A stretch of DNA of 64,000 nucleotides from Hyparrhenia diplandra (GCA_015847255.1 JADLZK010009033.1:140474-204473); one strand, 5' to 3'; shown: positions 33,969 to 47,579, counted from the first letter of the stretch. A program made the numbers and translations. Notes: a model not told the origin generated them from the sequence alone.

Positions 33969-35877
33969 GTAAAGAAGGGTTTGACTGAACTGCCAAAAAC
34001 TACAACTAATGTGCTAAGAAAGACAAGGTTTGAGGTAAGTCCAGTACCATCCACTTCTAAGTTTCTAGAATATCTCTGCCATTTATAGCGAATAGTAAAA
34101 TCTACTCAAAAGGTTCGATGCACAGCTAAAGGCCATCCAAATAAATCTTACCTGTATTTAAATATTAGAGATGACATTTCCTATCTGTATTAATCATATT
34201 ATTAGTAGTCAATACCCTCACATATAACACTACAAAATCTGATAAGGCGCGCTTGGGCCTTCGAACGTCTAGAAGTTGGTTATAGTTGTGGGTGCAATTT
34301 CAAAGCGAAGGACATGGATGGTAAAGAGGAGAAATGGTTGACGTACAACCATATTTTTGGTTTCTAATGTTTGGGATAGTATCCTTTGTGACCTACTTTA
34401 TAATGTGCAATCAAACTTTAATTCACTCATGCATGGTGGGGCATCGACAGAAATAATCGATCATCAAACTTTCCGGACATTAGAAACTTTAATCTCATCA
34501 CCACATATACTATGTGATCGATTGTTGATTTCAGGTAGCCACCCCAGGGTCTAACAAGCAGCTGGACGAGCCACCGCTGGAGCTCCACTTCCCCTTGGAG
34601 GCAAGCATGGGCATTCAATGCCACAGGACACTGACTGACAGATGTGAGGAGGTCATCAACAAGACTGCTGGTAAGAATTTTTTTCGCATCTATTCATCAG
34701 TGTTGTTTGTTAAGCAAACCTTCTTATTCTATTCCTCCAATTCATTTGTTATCGTCAGGTGTGTCACAGAGCAGCATAGACACAACAGAGCAGAATGTGA
34801 TGGTCTCTAGTTTGATGAATTCAGACACCGTCATCAAGAAGCTGAACAAGGTGGGCAAGCCGGTCTACCAAGAGCCCAACGTCAGCACCAAAGACCAGGA
34901 GAGTGGTGCCAGTAGCAAAGATGCAAAGATGGTGTTGCCACAGCCAACGGTGCAGCAGCCTCAGCAGACACAGACGAAGGAGCTGAACCCGTGGCAGCAG
35001 CCTAAGTTGACAAGCTCCAAGATACCGTTACCAGTGGCAGAGCCTCCCAAGTCTATCTTCAGCACCCTAGATAGGGACATTGCCAACATATTTGGCTTGA
35101 TCAACAATGCTGACATCCGAGAGGACTCGAGAGACGAGAACAGCATGTCCAATGGGTTGTTGCACACTGACGGTGAGAAGGACTTCGACGAGCATCAGAG
35201 TGTCAAAACCAACGGCTTCAACGCTGACTTTTATGCCATGACGCTGGGTACTGGCGGCAGTGGTAAAAATGGGGGAAAAGGGCAACTGCTGAACGTGGAC
35301 AAGGTTTATGGTAAGAAATTAAGAAAGAATGCTTTCTAGAACACAAATTACTTGATTTTTTTTTCTAATCCTTACTGTTCTTTGGTACAGAACTTCTTAT
35401 TCTTGTTTCTCCATTTCATTTGTGATCAGCAGGTGTGTCCCAAAGCAAGATTATTGCAGAGCAAACGAATTTGTTGTCTGGTTTGATGGATTCAAAAACC
35501 ATCGCCGAGAAGCAAAAGAAGGCCGGAAAGCTGGTCCAGTCGCTGGATTCAAAACCTGACGCGATCAGCCAGTTTAAAAAACTTCACCTTGGCGGGGGGT
35601 TCTAATGGCCTGCCCACCGTTGACACCAGTGGAAAAGATCAGAAGAGTAGATGCAGCAAAGATGTAAAGATACCACCGCCGCAGAAGCTTACATCAGTGA
35701 GCCCCAAGATGCCATTGAACCTCTGTGAGGAGGAAGGCATCGGAGACGAGTCAAGCATGTTCGGCATTGCCGCTGACATCCAAGACTATGGCTTTGCCAC
35801 TGACATGCATAAGCCTAAGATGATAAAGGAGCCCTTGGTCATGCCGCTAGTTACTGGCAACGGTGACAAGAAGGGTG
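33969..35877 (+). pseudogene. MSP-linked gene with a duplicated exon type, 5' part
   Basis: Candidate exons with matching phases are 33969-34034, 34535-34670, 34759-35310 and 35433-35877. The second contains PPLELHFPLEA, like the start of MSP (VAP-type) domains that follow kinases in this family. The third and fourth both begin GVSQS and share a pattern of Gln/Lys-rich sequence with SLMNS or GLMDS, so one arose from the other; both start in phase 1. I do not recognise the protein beyond the MSP piece. Exon four has a frame break repaired by one base in the A6 (35576-35581) or G6 (35594-35599) run, and is then cut by the retrotransposon at 35878. It may belong to the kinase A transcript. Confidence 0.5.
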
Positions 35878-36329
35878 TGCGAACACATGGTTGATTTAGG
35901 TCACATGTGTTTAGTTTTGTGATTGAGTGATTGTCAACAGTCAACACTTTACTTCTATTTTTGTTTATCTTTTATGCTTCGGCTATGTTCACCGGCACAC
36001 GTGGAGTGTGGCGAAGACGTATCTCTTGGTTCGTGTTGTGCAGGTGTGGAGCTCGAAGATGGTAGCTGACGGCAAGGTGAAGGGGCCAAGGAGGACGTGC
36101 TGGGCCGACGGACCGCGGAGGTGAAGGACGGACGTGAGGCTTGGACCGAGGGACCAGATCGCCGGGTGGCTAGCCATGGTGGCTGACACACGGGACATCG
36201 GCGAATGCAAGAGGACGTGGCGGGACCGTGTCGATCGGGTCAAGACGGCGAAGCGTGCGTGCAGCGGGGAGCTCGGATGACTTGGCGACTTCGGGCGGTC
36301 AAGACGGCGATGACACGTGTCGAGGAGGT

Positions 36330-36460
36330 TTGGTGGTTTGTCCTCAAAACCATCGGTGCGGGTTTCGTGGTTTGGGCCTCAAAACCACGGGAGCGGGTTT
36401 GGTGGTTTGGGCCTCAAAACCATCGGCGGGTTTCACGGGTTTGGGCCTCAAAACCCGGGC
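36330..36460 (+). repeat. Tandem repeat in the LTR
   Basis: Four degenerate units of about 30-35 bp share GGTTTGGGCCTCAAAACCA or a variant. The same array occurs in the 3' LTR at about 48045-48170. It generates Gly- and Trp-rich frames that are not genes. Confidence 0.8.
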
Positions 36461-37491
36461 GAATGTTCCGGTGGACGGAAGGACGGCGCGTGGCGGCATC
36501 TGGGAGATTGCGTGGAGCAAGGCTGCAGATGAAGAGGCGCGGCGGTCGTCGGATCAAATTATTCCGAGTCGGACTAAATTAGCCTTAGGGTTAGCAGTTC
36601 GGCTCACATGTATCTAGGGGTAGTTTGGGAAAGAGGATTTCAGACTACATGTGGAGGATGACACCCTCCTCCCCTCTTTGCCTCTTTCATTTACGTTTTC
36701 CCCCTTCTAGCCAATGTTTTTTTTACCGACCGGGAGGAGGTTACCGCCCGGTGGCCGGTTTGGATTACCGGACCGGTTACGGTAATCCCGGCCGGTTTCG
36801 GCCGGTTAGGAATTTGAATTCAAATTCTCCAGTCCATCGGTAAGTTACGGTTTACCGAGCGGTTTTTGATTTTACCGCCCGGTTTGAGCGGTAAAAATTA
36901 AAAACCTTTCGGTAGTTTTTTTTTTTTAAATTTTTTTGAAGGAATTTTTGATAGTTGGTTTTGACATTTTGATGTAAAAAGGGCACACAATGCGGAAATA
37001 AATATCATAAGTCAATACGGATACAATAACCAAATGTGATGGGAACACCCCATAGTCGCATACCCGCATGATCGGGCATACAAATAATCAACGGCGCACG
37101 ACATATTCGGGGAACCCCCATATCGGCACGACTCCTCATACTCGGGCGGTAGACATAATAGAGATACCTCGGCCGCTGAAGCAAAGGCTAGCCTTGTAAT
37201 CTTGCCAAGTCAACCCCGACCATACCTTTGTTGTCTCCCATTCTTCAACCAACCGATTGTAAAATCGGGGTCTTGCCATTCAAACACCCATCTAGTCATA
37301 GGGTCGGGCGGGACGCGCGTCGGGAATGGGATAGTTGTAAGAAGCCCGCGAGGTGTCGCCAGACGAGGATGAGGAGTCTTGTGGAGTGCCGTAGTCGCCC
37401 CGCTGAACCGTACATCCTCTGCGATTCGGTTGGCCATGGTCCCGGTCTTGAGTGGCATGTGTGAAGCGGCTCTCGCCGCAATCATCCATAA

Positions 37492-40272
37492 TTAGTGGGG
37501 TTCGATAGAAACAATTATGCGTATGTAGGTTGAAGTGCAATTGATACCTGTGAAATGAAGACCGGTACCGTCACCGCCATACCCTCCACCACCAGCACCA
37601 CTCCCACTAGCACCGCCACCGCCATACCCTCCACCACCGCCACCGCCATACCCTCCAGCACCGCCACCGCCAGACTCTCCAGCACCGCCTTCATCGTTGC
37701 CACCATCGTCAGTCGTGTCATCACCTGAGGATGTGGTGCCTTCGTCGATCTTTGCCATCGTCATCACCAGTTTGTTTTCCTTTTCCTTGCCGCTTCGAAG
37801 GAGCCACGTTGAAAGACACATGTTGCTTCCTCTTCCCCAAGTGAGTTGCACCCACATTTCTACGGGCCCAATCACTGATACAATCATCCCCCGTCGCGTG
37901 ACGCAGATCCTCGCTTGCTATGTGGTCACTGCCAACAGAAGCAAATAATAGCAGGTCAGGTGGACATACAATTTTGTTTATATATATGTACATACAAATA
38001 TAAATTGTACCTGACAATATTTGATGGCAGAGGGACGTCCGCTTCTTCATCATCATCATCAAGAACCGGTGCTTGGTTCGATCGGCCGTACTCCATCCAT
38101 TCCCTAATCGGATTGCTCCGATCATAGAATGAGAATTCGGTGAACCGGTCAATGAAGTCCTCATCATCATAATTCCTTGGTGGGTTCACATCCGCAAGTC
38201 GCAGCCGAAGGTTGTAGTTCACATAAACAAGCTTGTCCAATTTTTTGTGCGACAACCTATTCCGAACCTTGGTATGCAGCAAGGCAAATGTACTCCAGTT
38301 CCGCTCGCATCCACTGGAGGAGACACATTGTGAAACAAGCCGCAAAGCAAGGCGCTGCAACATTGGAGTACGCCGACCAAATAGCATCCACCACTGGGCT
38401 GCAAAGGCACCACATTATATTAGCTATATGTTTGAGTTTAAGAAACCTATTGGGCCACAATATATGAGGTACAAAGGCAGCACATTACATGGGGATGTCC
38501 TTTTGTCAAGTGCCATTTTCTGAGCCAATTCCGTGCCAAACTCACCACGCTTCTGGCGGAAAACCTCAGCCTCCTGCAATGCCTGCACGGCGCTCTGCAC
38601 ATCCGTCATTCTCTCAAATGACTCCCTTAGGCCACCGAACATTGTAGGAGTTGGCTCGAGAGTATATGAGAGCCCTGGATTTAAAACAGCAGCTGCGAAA
38701 TAAACAAACGGTAAGTATTACATATATATAGCTTGCAAAATAAACACAACCCATTGTCATACCTGATCCCACATACGTCCCGATGTAGACGTCAGTAATC
38801 CTTGTGTCCATAATGGCTTTGTATTCGTTCCAGGTCTCCGTGTTTCTCCCAAAGAATGACTCCAGCGCCTGTTTGCAGTTCTGGAATTCATAGACCACAG
38901 CAGCCATGTTGGGGCGCTTGTCTTGATCGGCAAAACGAAGAAATCCGTAAATTGGTTGCACTGTGCCGATGATGTATTCCAATGCATCCCACCACTGCAT
39001 GCTTGACAATCTCGCATGAGCCCATGCACCTTCTTTAGACTTTGCCCACTTACTTTGCAAGAACTCCGGAGATCCCATCCTTTGCATGAACTTTTCTCGT
39101 TTCGAAGAAAACTCTCCATGAACATGTAGTTGGTCCCAAATCTAGTGGCATTCCACTTAACCAACTCACCACCAATTGCTTTCCTCATCATATGGTTCAG
39201 ACTTTAAAAGTTGTGCAACCATGTTGAAATTCTCTTTGATCGGCTATCATACCCGCATGATCGGGCCGCTCACCAATGTCCTTCAACATCAAGTTGATGG
39301 TGTGTGCAAGACAAGGTGTCCAAGCAATGTGAGCCCACTCATTCTTCAACGCCTTGCAAGCTTTCTTGTAGTTCGAGCCGTTGTCCGTGACCACATGGAC
39401 AATATCTTTCGGGGCCAATCTCAATCACCACTGTCGAATCTCCTACAAAAATGCACAACATTTATTATTTATATACATATATGTAAACTAAAAAGAACAA
39501 AATGACAACTATGTTTACGAGGTCCACTTACGCGTTCAAGAACTTAGCATCTTGACTTTTTCCGGTTGCATCAATTGACTTGTGAAACCATGTGATCCCA
39601 TTGCAATAAATCAAGAAGTTGATCACACTCATTCTAGTTGGGCCACCCAAGAATCACACATCAAAGTGACGCCATAGGTGGGCGGTCCTTCGAAAGTGGA
39701 GGTACTTATCCTTCAAGTCTTTGACATTCTCATCTAAGTACTTGCCATCGATCTCCTTTCCAAGTGGGTGACGTGGACGCCTTCACGAAACAATAAGGTA
39801 ATAATAAGAACATTTAAAAAATAAAGAGAACACCTCAAGCCATCAATCTCCAAGTATAGGTACTTACCCCACTGCGTGTCTCTCGGATGGCACCAATAAA
39901 GTACGGATTGTCGGCATGACTACCGGGTTGTCCTACATTATGGAAAAACTTGGACCAAGCTTTACCAATAGCATGCCTGGCTTGTTTGCCCTTCAAGCGT
40001 CCGGACCCCTGTATCAATCCTTGGTTGGGTCATTCCTCCGCTAGCACCGCGGGCCGCCTGGTAGTCCTCCACCACTACAGCGTCTCCCCACGGTCGAAGT
40101 AGATCTCCGCCCGTGAACATCCTTTGAAATGGATTGCCACGTGCACCACCACCGCCACCGCACCACCACCGCCACCCGCACCACTACCCCCTCCACGCTC
40201 ATAATGTCCCCCCTGTTTGCTCAACCCTCTGCCGGTACTCATATTCAAGTCTCGACCCCGCTCGGTTGCCAC
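37492..40272 (-). pseudogene. hAT transposase with BED, DUF659 and dimerisation regions, frame-broken
   Basis: Transposase of the hAT element. Read on the minus strand, a Gly-rich N-terminal stretch (40075-40272) precedes a BED-like region (GKAWSKFFH, 39835-40017), a DUF659-like region (GPTRMSVINF and KSIDATGKSQDAKFL, about 39540-39660; VVTDNGSNYKKAC, about 39330-39400), a middle region (38614-39191) and the C-terminal dimerisation domain (SSSGCERNWSTFALLHTKVRNRL, given here only by its ends SSSGCERNW and KVRNRL, 38200-38340). A Gly-rich tail (37560-37690) follows. Breaks near 39645 and 39101 are each repaired by one base in a short G or A run (minus-strand sense). Introns separate several parts. 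Confidence 0.8.
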
Positions 40273-40739
40273 AAGATCCGAGCCTCAAATTCATCCTCGC
40301 CCATGGGAGTGTTACCCTCTGTGCGGCACGTTCACGTGCCGATGCATCGTCACGAGTCCCGTCATCACGACTCTTCTTGGATCTGTCAAGTTGTCGCCGG
40401 AAGTAGTCACGCACCTCCGTTGGCACATGGTTGCAATGCACCACCTCGGACCCGCGGCCCACCAAGTCTTTGCTTCAACCTTGTGCCCACCGTCGGATTT
40501 TTCGGCGTGGCAAAGTAGTTGCACCTCCAACCTGGAGAAAGGTTTTCACCGTGCTCCCCAGGGCCGGGTCTCTCGGTCTCCCACTCCCGAACATTGTGTA
40601 CCGCATAAAAATCCGGACAACACAAAGTCACGAATAATATATATATTTACAATATATACGTACAATATATATATACAATATATGTACACAATAGAAACCA
40701 ACAATGTATTCCTACAATATACATCCTACCACAAATCCT

Positions 40740-40945
40740 ACATCAAATCATAAATCCTAATGGAAAAAGTTGCTTAAACTAACCTAAATATTTCCTAAAT
40801 CTATGAACCCTAACTCAAAAACTAACCTAACCTAAATATTTTCTAAATCCTAACACAAATCCTGCCTAAATCTATGAATCCAACCACAAAAACTAACCTA
40901 AATCCCAATCCTACCACATAAATCAACCTAAATCAAAAAAAAAAA
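40740..40945. repeat. AACCTAAATCCTA-like low-complexity tract
   Basis: Irregular repetition of AACCTAAAT and AATCCTA motifs ends in an A14 run inside the hAT element. It has no coding value. Confidence 0.7.
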
Positions 40946-43102
40946 AAAGAAAAGAAAACTCACCTCGGTCGGTAAAAATCATTTGGCGCCGGTCGGTTAA
41001 CCCGGCGAATCCCTTCGATAAACCGCTCCTCCATTTCGGTAAACCGCTTCGGCGCTAGTTTCGGCTCGGTAAGCCGCTCCTACCGAAGCGGAAAAACCGC
41101 TCCTCCCGAAGCGGTAAAACGGGCGGGCGGGCGGGCGGCGACGGCGGGCGGGCGACGCCGCTTGCTCGGGAGCGGATAAGCCACGGAGTTCGCGTTTGCC
41201 CCCGGCGACTTCGCCGTGCCTTATCCGCTCCCGGGGAGGCCAATGGGCCTGATGGGCCTTGACGGCCGGCCCGCGCTTTTTTTTTTTTTTTCAAACTTAA
41301 ATTCAAATTGTTTTATACCAAAACGAACTCAAATTTGAAAAAGTATTGCACCATTGGCTTCTATAAATCGCAAACTATTTTACAAGTATTTTTCCACGAT
41401 TTTTTTCAACTTTTAGAATTTGAATTTCAAATTTTTTTACCGGCCGGACCGGTACCGGGGCGGACGGTAAGTCCGTAACCGCGGTTTACCGCTGGAAACC
41501 GCCGGAAAAAAAACCCTGCTTCTAGCTAGGGTTCTTGGAGAGAGGTCCACAGGTGATGTAGCTGAAATTGGAGATTGTGAACCTGTGATTTTTGTGTGGG
41601 GGAAGGGCTGCCCCTAACCAGCCTGTGCCATGGTGGCGTTTTAGTTCTGAGCAGATGTGTTCAGCTCTGTGTTTTTCGTTCATGGTGTACAGCAGCTGTT
41701 CTTATTTTCGTGCATATTTTCGATCTGCTTTTCCCGGAGTTTGAGTTCATCTCAGGTGATGATCTTTTGGAATCGTGTTCGTAGCTAGTTCAATTTCACC
41801 TGTGCAAAATCTCAGATCGAGCCTTTTTGATTTGGTCCACTTTTCGTTGGAATTTTGGAGCGCACGTTTCTTTTCTGTTCGTCGGAAGCGGGAGGCAAGT
41901 GCTCAGCTTTTCTCTGCGCGTGGGGCATCAGGCTTCTTTGAAGCTACCAGAATTAACTCTGGTCTCCACCGACGGACAAGGTTGATTTCAGCAGCCACAG
42001 GTGCCGAGCGCCCCTCTTGGTTTTGGTGTGCGTGCGGAGTTCAGCGTCGTCCTGTTCGTTCGGTCTCCGTCGAGCAGCTTCTCGTCAGTAGCAATCACAT
42101 TCAAGCAGCTTGCGAGCTTTCCTTCAGCTATTGGTGTGCAGGTGCTCGACCGTGGGATATCGTGGTTGCTGCTCTCCAGCGATGAGTGCCTCAAGCAGTC
42201 AGCAGCAGCTGTTCGTCAAGGTGCAGCACGTTCGCTGCTTCTCTGCAGTTTATTCGAAGATGCACAGCAGGTCTCAACTTCGATGACTGCAAGGTAAAGC
42301 AAGTCAGGTAGCTTCATTCTCTAGTATCCAAATTGGTATTTTCAGCATTAGATTTCGAGCAGCAGCAGCTTGTCCTCGATGCTTGAGCTATGACTTGTTT
42401 TATTTAGCTTGGAGTACTCGGTTTGCATAGGAGCAGTTTTCGTTGTTTGGGAAGTAAATCAATTCAAGTTCAGTACTTCAGTCTATTATCTTGCTTACAT
42501 GAATTACTACTCCTATCAATCATGAGCTAATCATTGGAGCTTTATTTTATCTCATTTGTTTAGAGTAGCATTAACGCTTTGTACATTCCTGCTAGCTATA
42601 TTGTGCATGTGCTTCGTTTCTGCAGTCTGAGCTCATTGTTTTGAGAGCATTTTCAGCTTGCATGTTTTGTGCGTAGTTTTCACATCCGAACTTCGATTTG
42701 AGATCCGATTTTTGCGATGACATTCTATTGATCCGAGGAATTCTTCTAAGTACTCTCGCCATAAGTTGGCGTTGGTATTTTAGTTTGAGAACTCACTTCT
42801 TTTCTATAGAAGTCGAGTGACTCTTTTTCGATCCTCGGTTCGATCTTTGCTCTCGTCGGTCTTGTGCGATAGTTTAAGGGTGTCATTTGTGTCCCTATGG
42901 AACATCCACCCAATCATTTGGGTCGTGGACATCTCGGTGCTCTCTCTTTGCTTGTGACACCTTGCTACCGGTTAGCACGCGTGTTATTCGGACCTTGTGT
43001 GAGTTTGCTTTTGGGATCGGGTGATGAGCCGATGACCCGAAATTGAAAAGGAAAAATCGAGGCTCCCATTTCCCCCCCTCCGGTCGCCGTTTCGGTCCTT
43101 CA

Positions 43103-43120
43103 ATTGGTATCGAGCCGGTT
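43103..43120 (+). other. Primer binding site (tRNA-Met type)
   Basis: TTGGTATCGAGCC follows the 5' LTR by one base. The usual site is TGGTATCAGAGCC, so one A is missing here. Confidence 0.75.
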
Positions 43121-43165
43121 AGCATCACTTCACCCTAATCGGTCCGTGATCCGCAAGAAGGCGAC

Positions 43166-45516
43166 ATGGATCGTGGTTTCGGCCACTTTGGCAAACCTCC
43201 GGAGTTCGATGGCACCAACTATCCCTATTGGAAGATCAAGATGCAAGCACATCTTATGGGGATGGATTGGAGAGTGTGGGAGATTGTCGAGGATGAGAAC
43301 TACCAAGTGCTAGCCGCTCGAGTGGGTGAGAAACAAATAGCCCAACACAATGCCAACAACCGAGGCGAGGAGTGTCTTGTTCTCTAGCCTCAAAGACCGC
43401 GAGTTCGAGAGAGTTGCCACTTGTGAGACCGCTCGTGAGGTGTGGAAGACACTTGAGAGCTACCACGAGGGAACCCCACAAGTCAAGGCCCGTCTATATG
43501 AGACCTACAAGAGAGAGTACAATAACCTAATCCCGGCTTGATGGCGAGTCCATCGATTCTCTCTTTGCTAGGTTTGGGACGATCTGCAACAAGCGAGGGC
43601 GAACAAGCCGTCGGAGAGGCTTGATGAGCACCAGAAGGCGATGAGGCTTACATGCGCTCCGGATCGGAAGGTGTGGGGCGTGAAGGTGTCGCGATCATGG
43701 AGTCGGCCAACTACGACACCCTCACACCCGACGAGCTTTTCTGGCAAACTCAAGTCCTCGAGATCGAGCCCGTGATCCAGCGAGAAGCTCAAGAACCCAT
43801 CTGCGCCCGAACGTTGCACTCGTCTCGGGTAAAGGGCAGTTCGCAGTTCTTCTGCTAACCCATCACTGAGATCTTGTTTGCCTTGCCTTCTTTGGTGTAT
43901 GCGTGGCCGAGAGGAGCGGATGGAGTGCCTTAGGGACGACGAGGTGGCTCTCGTCATCGGCCGATTCTCGCGGTTCCACAACAACCGCTTGAGCGTCGGC
44001 GTGGCGGTGGTCCCAAGGGCGGATGCTTTGAGTGCGGCGATCCGGACCACTTCGCCGCCGCGTGCCAAAAAAAGAGCAAGGACAAGTACTCGGCGAAGTA
44101 CTACTCCTTCGACAAGCACGACTCCGACAAGCGCAAGGACAAGAGCGAGTACACCGTCGGCAAGCACAAGTCTAAGAAGGGCTTCGACAAAGAGGCGATC
44201 AAGAAGAAGTACCTCAAGCGTGCCAAGGAGAACAAGGACGCCTTCTTTGCCTCCCTCAGCGACCTCGACAACCACGGGCAAGCTTCCTCTAGCGACGAGG
44301 AGCCCGAGCGCAAGATCAAGGACAAGCTGGCGGACTTTTTGCTTCTTCACCGACTCCAAGCACGGGGGCGCACGCACCATGGCCCTCGACGGAGGCGTGA
44401 CCGGCGGAAGTTGAGCCACACGGCGGCGACTCTATCTCTAAGGTATCACCCACTATCGAATCTCTCACTGATGAAGTTGACTCTTTGGGCGATGCGCTTG
44501 TATGTCAGGAGAAGTTGCTCAAGCGAGCAGCTAAGGAGAGAAAGGAGTACAAGGAGAAGTGGGAGGTAGCTATGAGGGAGTTAGAGTTGGCTAGGAAGCC
44601 TGTGGAGATGTCTGATGAGACTGAGTGCGATGCTTGTGCTTTGCATATGTCTAGCATTGTGTCTTTGCAATCCAAATATTCTGCTTTGCTAGATGAGCAC
44701 GTTGAGCTGAAGGCTAAGCCTATGTTGTTGAGTGCGTGCAAGTCTTGTCGGACTTGCGGTCCGAGTTGATGAGAGAAGGGCGCCAAGCTTGTTGAGCTTG
44801 AGAAGGCCAGCTCAGATAGCATTGTGCTGAAGTGTGCTAAGTGTGAAGCTTTGGAGATGGAGGTCATGTCTTGTAGGCATGACAAGGGGAGAGTCGAAGA
44901 GGAGAACCAATACCTTCGCTCTGTCCTCAGTTGGGTGTCTAGTGAAGAGCCACAGCTTGGCATGATGATGAGTCAGTTCAAGAGGGGAACTGACACAAAG
45001 GGATTAGGCTTTGCTATAGGTGGGAAAGGTGAAGTTATCTATGGCAAGGTTGGTCAAGGTAGTGGTTTGAGCTCGAGTGAGAGACCCACAAACACTTCCA
45101 AATTGACCAAGAGAACCCCACCTGAGCCTACCAAGCCCATTGTGCAAAATGGCATTCTCCAAGAGACCCTAAAGACTCTACCTCCCAAACAAGTGTGGCT
45201 CCCAAAACCAAACCACCTCAAGAACCCACTTGACACTTTGCCCAAGATCCCTGAGGAAACCCTTCCTAGAGCCAAGGCCACAACAAGAGTGAACCAACAA
45301 CCACCCAAGAGAGAGGTGAGGTATCACTGTGAGTACTGCCAGAGAGATGGTCACTTGTTTGAGTTTTGCTTTAGGAGGAAGAGGGATGCTAGGCGTCAAG
45401 TTGAGTTTGAGAACCGTGACTTGTATCACCCACCACTTGGCATGTATGAGAGGGGTGTGCAGTCGGTTCAGAGGCAGTTTGCTAGGCCAGGAGGTAGGAG
45501 GCCTCGAGAGGGCTAG
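43166..45516 (+). pseudogene. Retrotransposon gag, copia-like, with two CCHC knuckles
   Basis: Nucleocapsid/capsid protein of the LTR element. It starts MDRGFGHFGKPPEFDGTNYP, followed by a UBN2-type capsid region with AREVWKTLESYH. A first zinc knuckle has CFECGDPDHFAAAC (44024-44065). A coiled-coil region rich in Lys and Glu (44485-44960) follows, then a second knuckle CEYCQRDGHLFEFC (about 45329-45370) and a basic end. The frame changes several times; the shift near 43364 is removed by deleting one G of GG. No pol sequence follows within the element. Two knuckles flanking a coiled coil is not the standard copia layout. Confidence 0.78.
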
Positions 45517-47579
45517 GCCCACGGTTTATGAGACCCCGTGGTGGTCGTGCTCGCGAGTGGAAGGTGTTCTCGCTTTGGGAGCTTTGAGTTTGACAGGAGG
45601 AGTGCACCACACTTTGTTGTGCGTGGTGAGCGCTTTGGGAAGAAGGGTCATGGGATGTTTGTTTTGCCTAATGCTTATCTCGGGCAAAATGGTCAACATT
45701 GGTATTCTCTTGAGTATACTAACTTGGTGTTGTGCCATTTGCTCATCCCATGTTTTACCAATGATGTAGGTGATCAAGTCTTGGGTTCCCAAGTTTATGC
45801 TTGTTAACCCTTTGGGATCCAAGACTTGGGTTTCTTTGTCCTCTCATGTGTAGGTATGAGGACATGGGGTGGAGAACACGTGCTTGGTGGAACTTGATTC
45901 TTTTTCGTGGTGTGATCAAGACTTGATGGTTGTCCACACCACTTTGATGGCCTCAAGAGGCATGCACGTTATTGTGACACCTACACACGATGCGTGAGCT
46001 ATCATATATACTCGTGCCTTGTACATTCATGGTTTCCCTACTTGTGGTATTAGATAGTTGTTCATTTGCTCACTTGTATATTGCTTGCATGTTTTATACT
46101 TGTATCATGCTTTTATATCCTTTTAGCATGTGTTATCTTGTGTATTATATGCCATGCTAGCCTTTGTGCCCTTTTTGTTTCCTAGTTTTATTTTGCTAGG
46201 TGTCTTTGGTTGAGGGGGAGTTGGGAGTTTGCTATCCTTTTTGAGGGGTAGTTTTGTAGTTGATGTCTGAGTTGTAGCTTTAGGTTTGTTTTTGCTTTGT
46301 GCATCGTCTTTTATCATATTGCATTCATCATGTATACTATTGCACTTTGAGATTCTTGTTTATATTGATCACAATGAGACTATGCTCTGTTTAGTGTAAC
46401 AATTACATGTTGGTGCTTACGACTTGTGCTCTTTTCTCGCTTAATTGATATGTTATAAGCAAAGCTGTTTTTTTCATGTGAACTTGCTTTTAACAACGAT
46501 GAATCTTGCAAAATGTTCACCATTGAGATAGTTCCTAGCATGTTTAAGTTGTTGAGATCCTTTGTGCTTATCATGTATGTTAGGTGACTATGTCTCATTC
46601 ATCTGAGTTATACACTTGCTTAGATGACCAAATGCTTTTATTTGCTAAAATCTGAAATCTAAGCTAAGTGTATGGAAAAAGATCGAGATGGGTCCATACC
46701 GTCCCACGTCCAAGTCTTGGGGCCGCTGCTCATTGCACTTGAGTTGAACTCCGAGCTTGGTAGTGATTGACCCAAACCATTGTCTTAAGCTTCGATTGCT
46801 CACACGCATAGGCTTGACATGGTTGATTAGTAAGGTCGACGGTTGTGGATAACCACTCGCACTCTTGCTTTGTCCAATGCACAACTTATTTTGCAACTCC
46901 GATCAATTTAAAATTTGACAAGTGTTGGCTTTGTCTTTTTGCATGATGTATAAACTTTGCTTGGGGTAGTTCACTTGATACACATGTGTAGCACTTGGTA
47001 GATTTCTAGCTTACTTGTGCTATGTGCTATTCTTTGTGGTGGACACCTTTTCGAAATGCTTAAAAACTGAATCAAAGTGCCTTTAAGTCATATTTCATAT
47101 CTCTTGATCAGTTTGAGCACCGTGTTAAGCACTTGATTTTGTTGCCATGACACTACCTAGAGCATCTTCTCATTTGGATTGCTATAAACTTGAAGCTCTC
47201 TCATTGCATTTTCATGCATTTCATAGCTTGATTAGTGTATTTGCCAACAAGGGGAGAAAGATACAAAGACATTGACTGCATTTGTCGGGGGGAGTAGCAC
47301 TTTGAGCTAGATGTGTTGAGCCTTTTGCCTCTGTCTTGAGGGTCTATTTGTTTGTGTGTGAAGCTAATTGGTTTGGAGGCGTGCTAGTGGTGTTGAGCCT
47401 ATTCTACATCTTCTTGAGGACTAGCCGTTTGTTTAGCTTGGTTGTGTCGAGCCTTTTGCTCATGTCTTTGGGAACCAAGTTTTTGCTCCATGTTTGCTAT
47501 CCGGTGATTTTGTGTCACTTGGATGTGCTATCTTCTACCTTCTTACGTCTTTGTGTTGAATGTTGACAATGCACTCATC
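45517..47579 (+). other. Internal non-coding part of the LTR element
   Basis: About 2 kb between gag and the 3' LTR. Only short frames exist; I found no protease, integrase, reverse transcriptase or RNase H motif on either strand. Confidence 0.6.

Larger units (their letters stand above)
36704..41526 (-). mobile_element. hAT transposon (4.8 kb), CTTCTAGC duplication
   Basis: The element is 36712-41518. The 8-bp CTTCTAGC flanks it at 36704-36711 and 41519-41526, the length expected for hAT. Termini CAATGTTTTTTTTACCG and (reverse complement) CAGGGTTTTTTTTCCGG are imperfect inverted repeats. Subterminal motifs of the ACCGCCCGG or GAAGCGGTAAA type are dense at both ends. The 3' LTR of the host element shows the empty site. 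Confidence 0.93.
35878..43102 (+). repeat. 5' LTR, split by a hAT transposon
   Basis: Segments 35878-36711 and 41527-43102 together match the 3' LTR throughout. The hAT element accounts for the gap, with an 8-bp duplication. Confidence 0.92.

Noticed and set aside
36228..36617. Gly-rich ORF of 129 codons
   Set aside because: It spans the LTR tandem repeats and recurs in the other LTR at 47917-48330 with frame differences.
37492..37887. Gly-rich protein like a plant glycine-rich protein
   Set aside because: It is the tail end of the hAT transposase region, collinear with the dimerisation domain exon.
41055..41306. Short basic protein at the hAT end
   Set aside because: It is produced by GCGGG repeats and hAT subterminal motifs.
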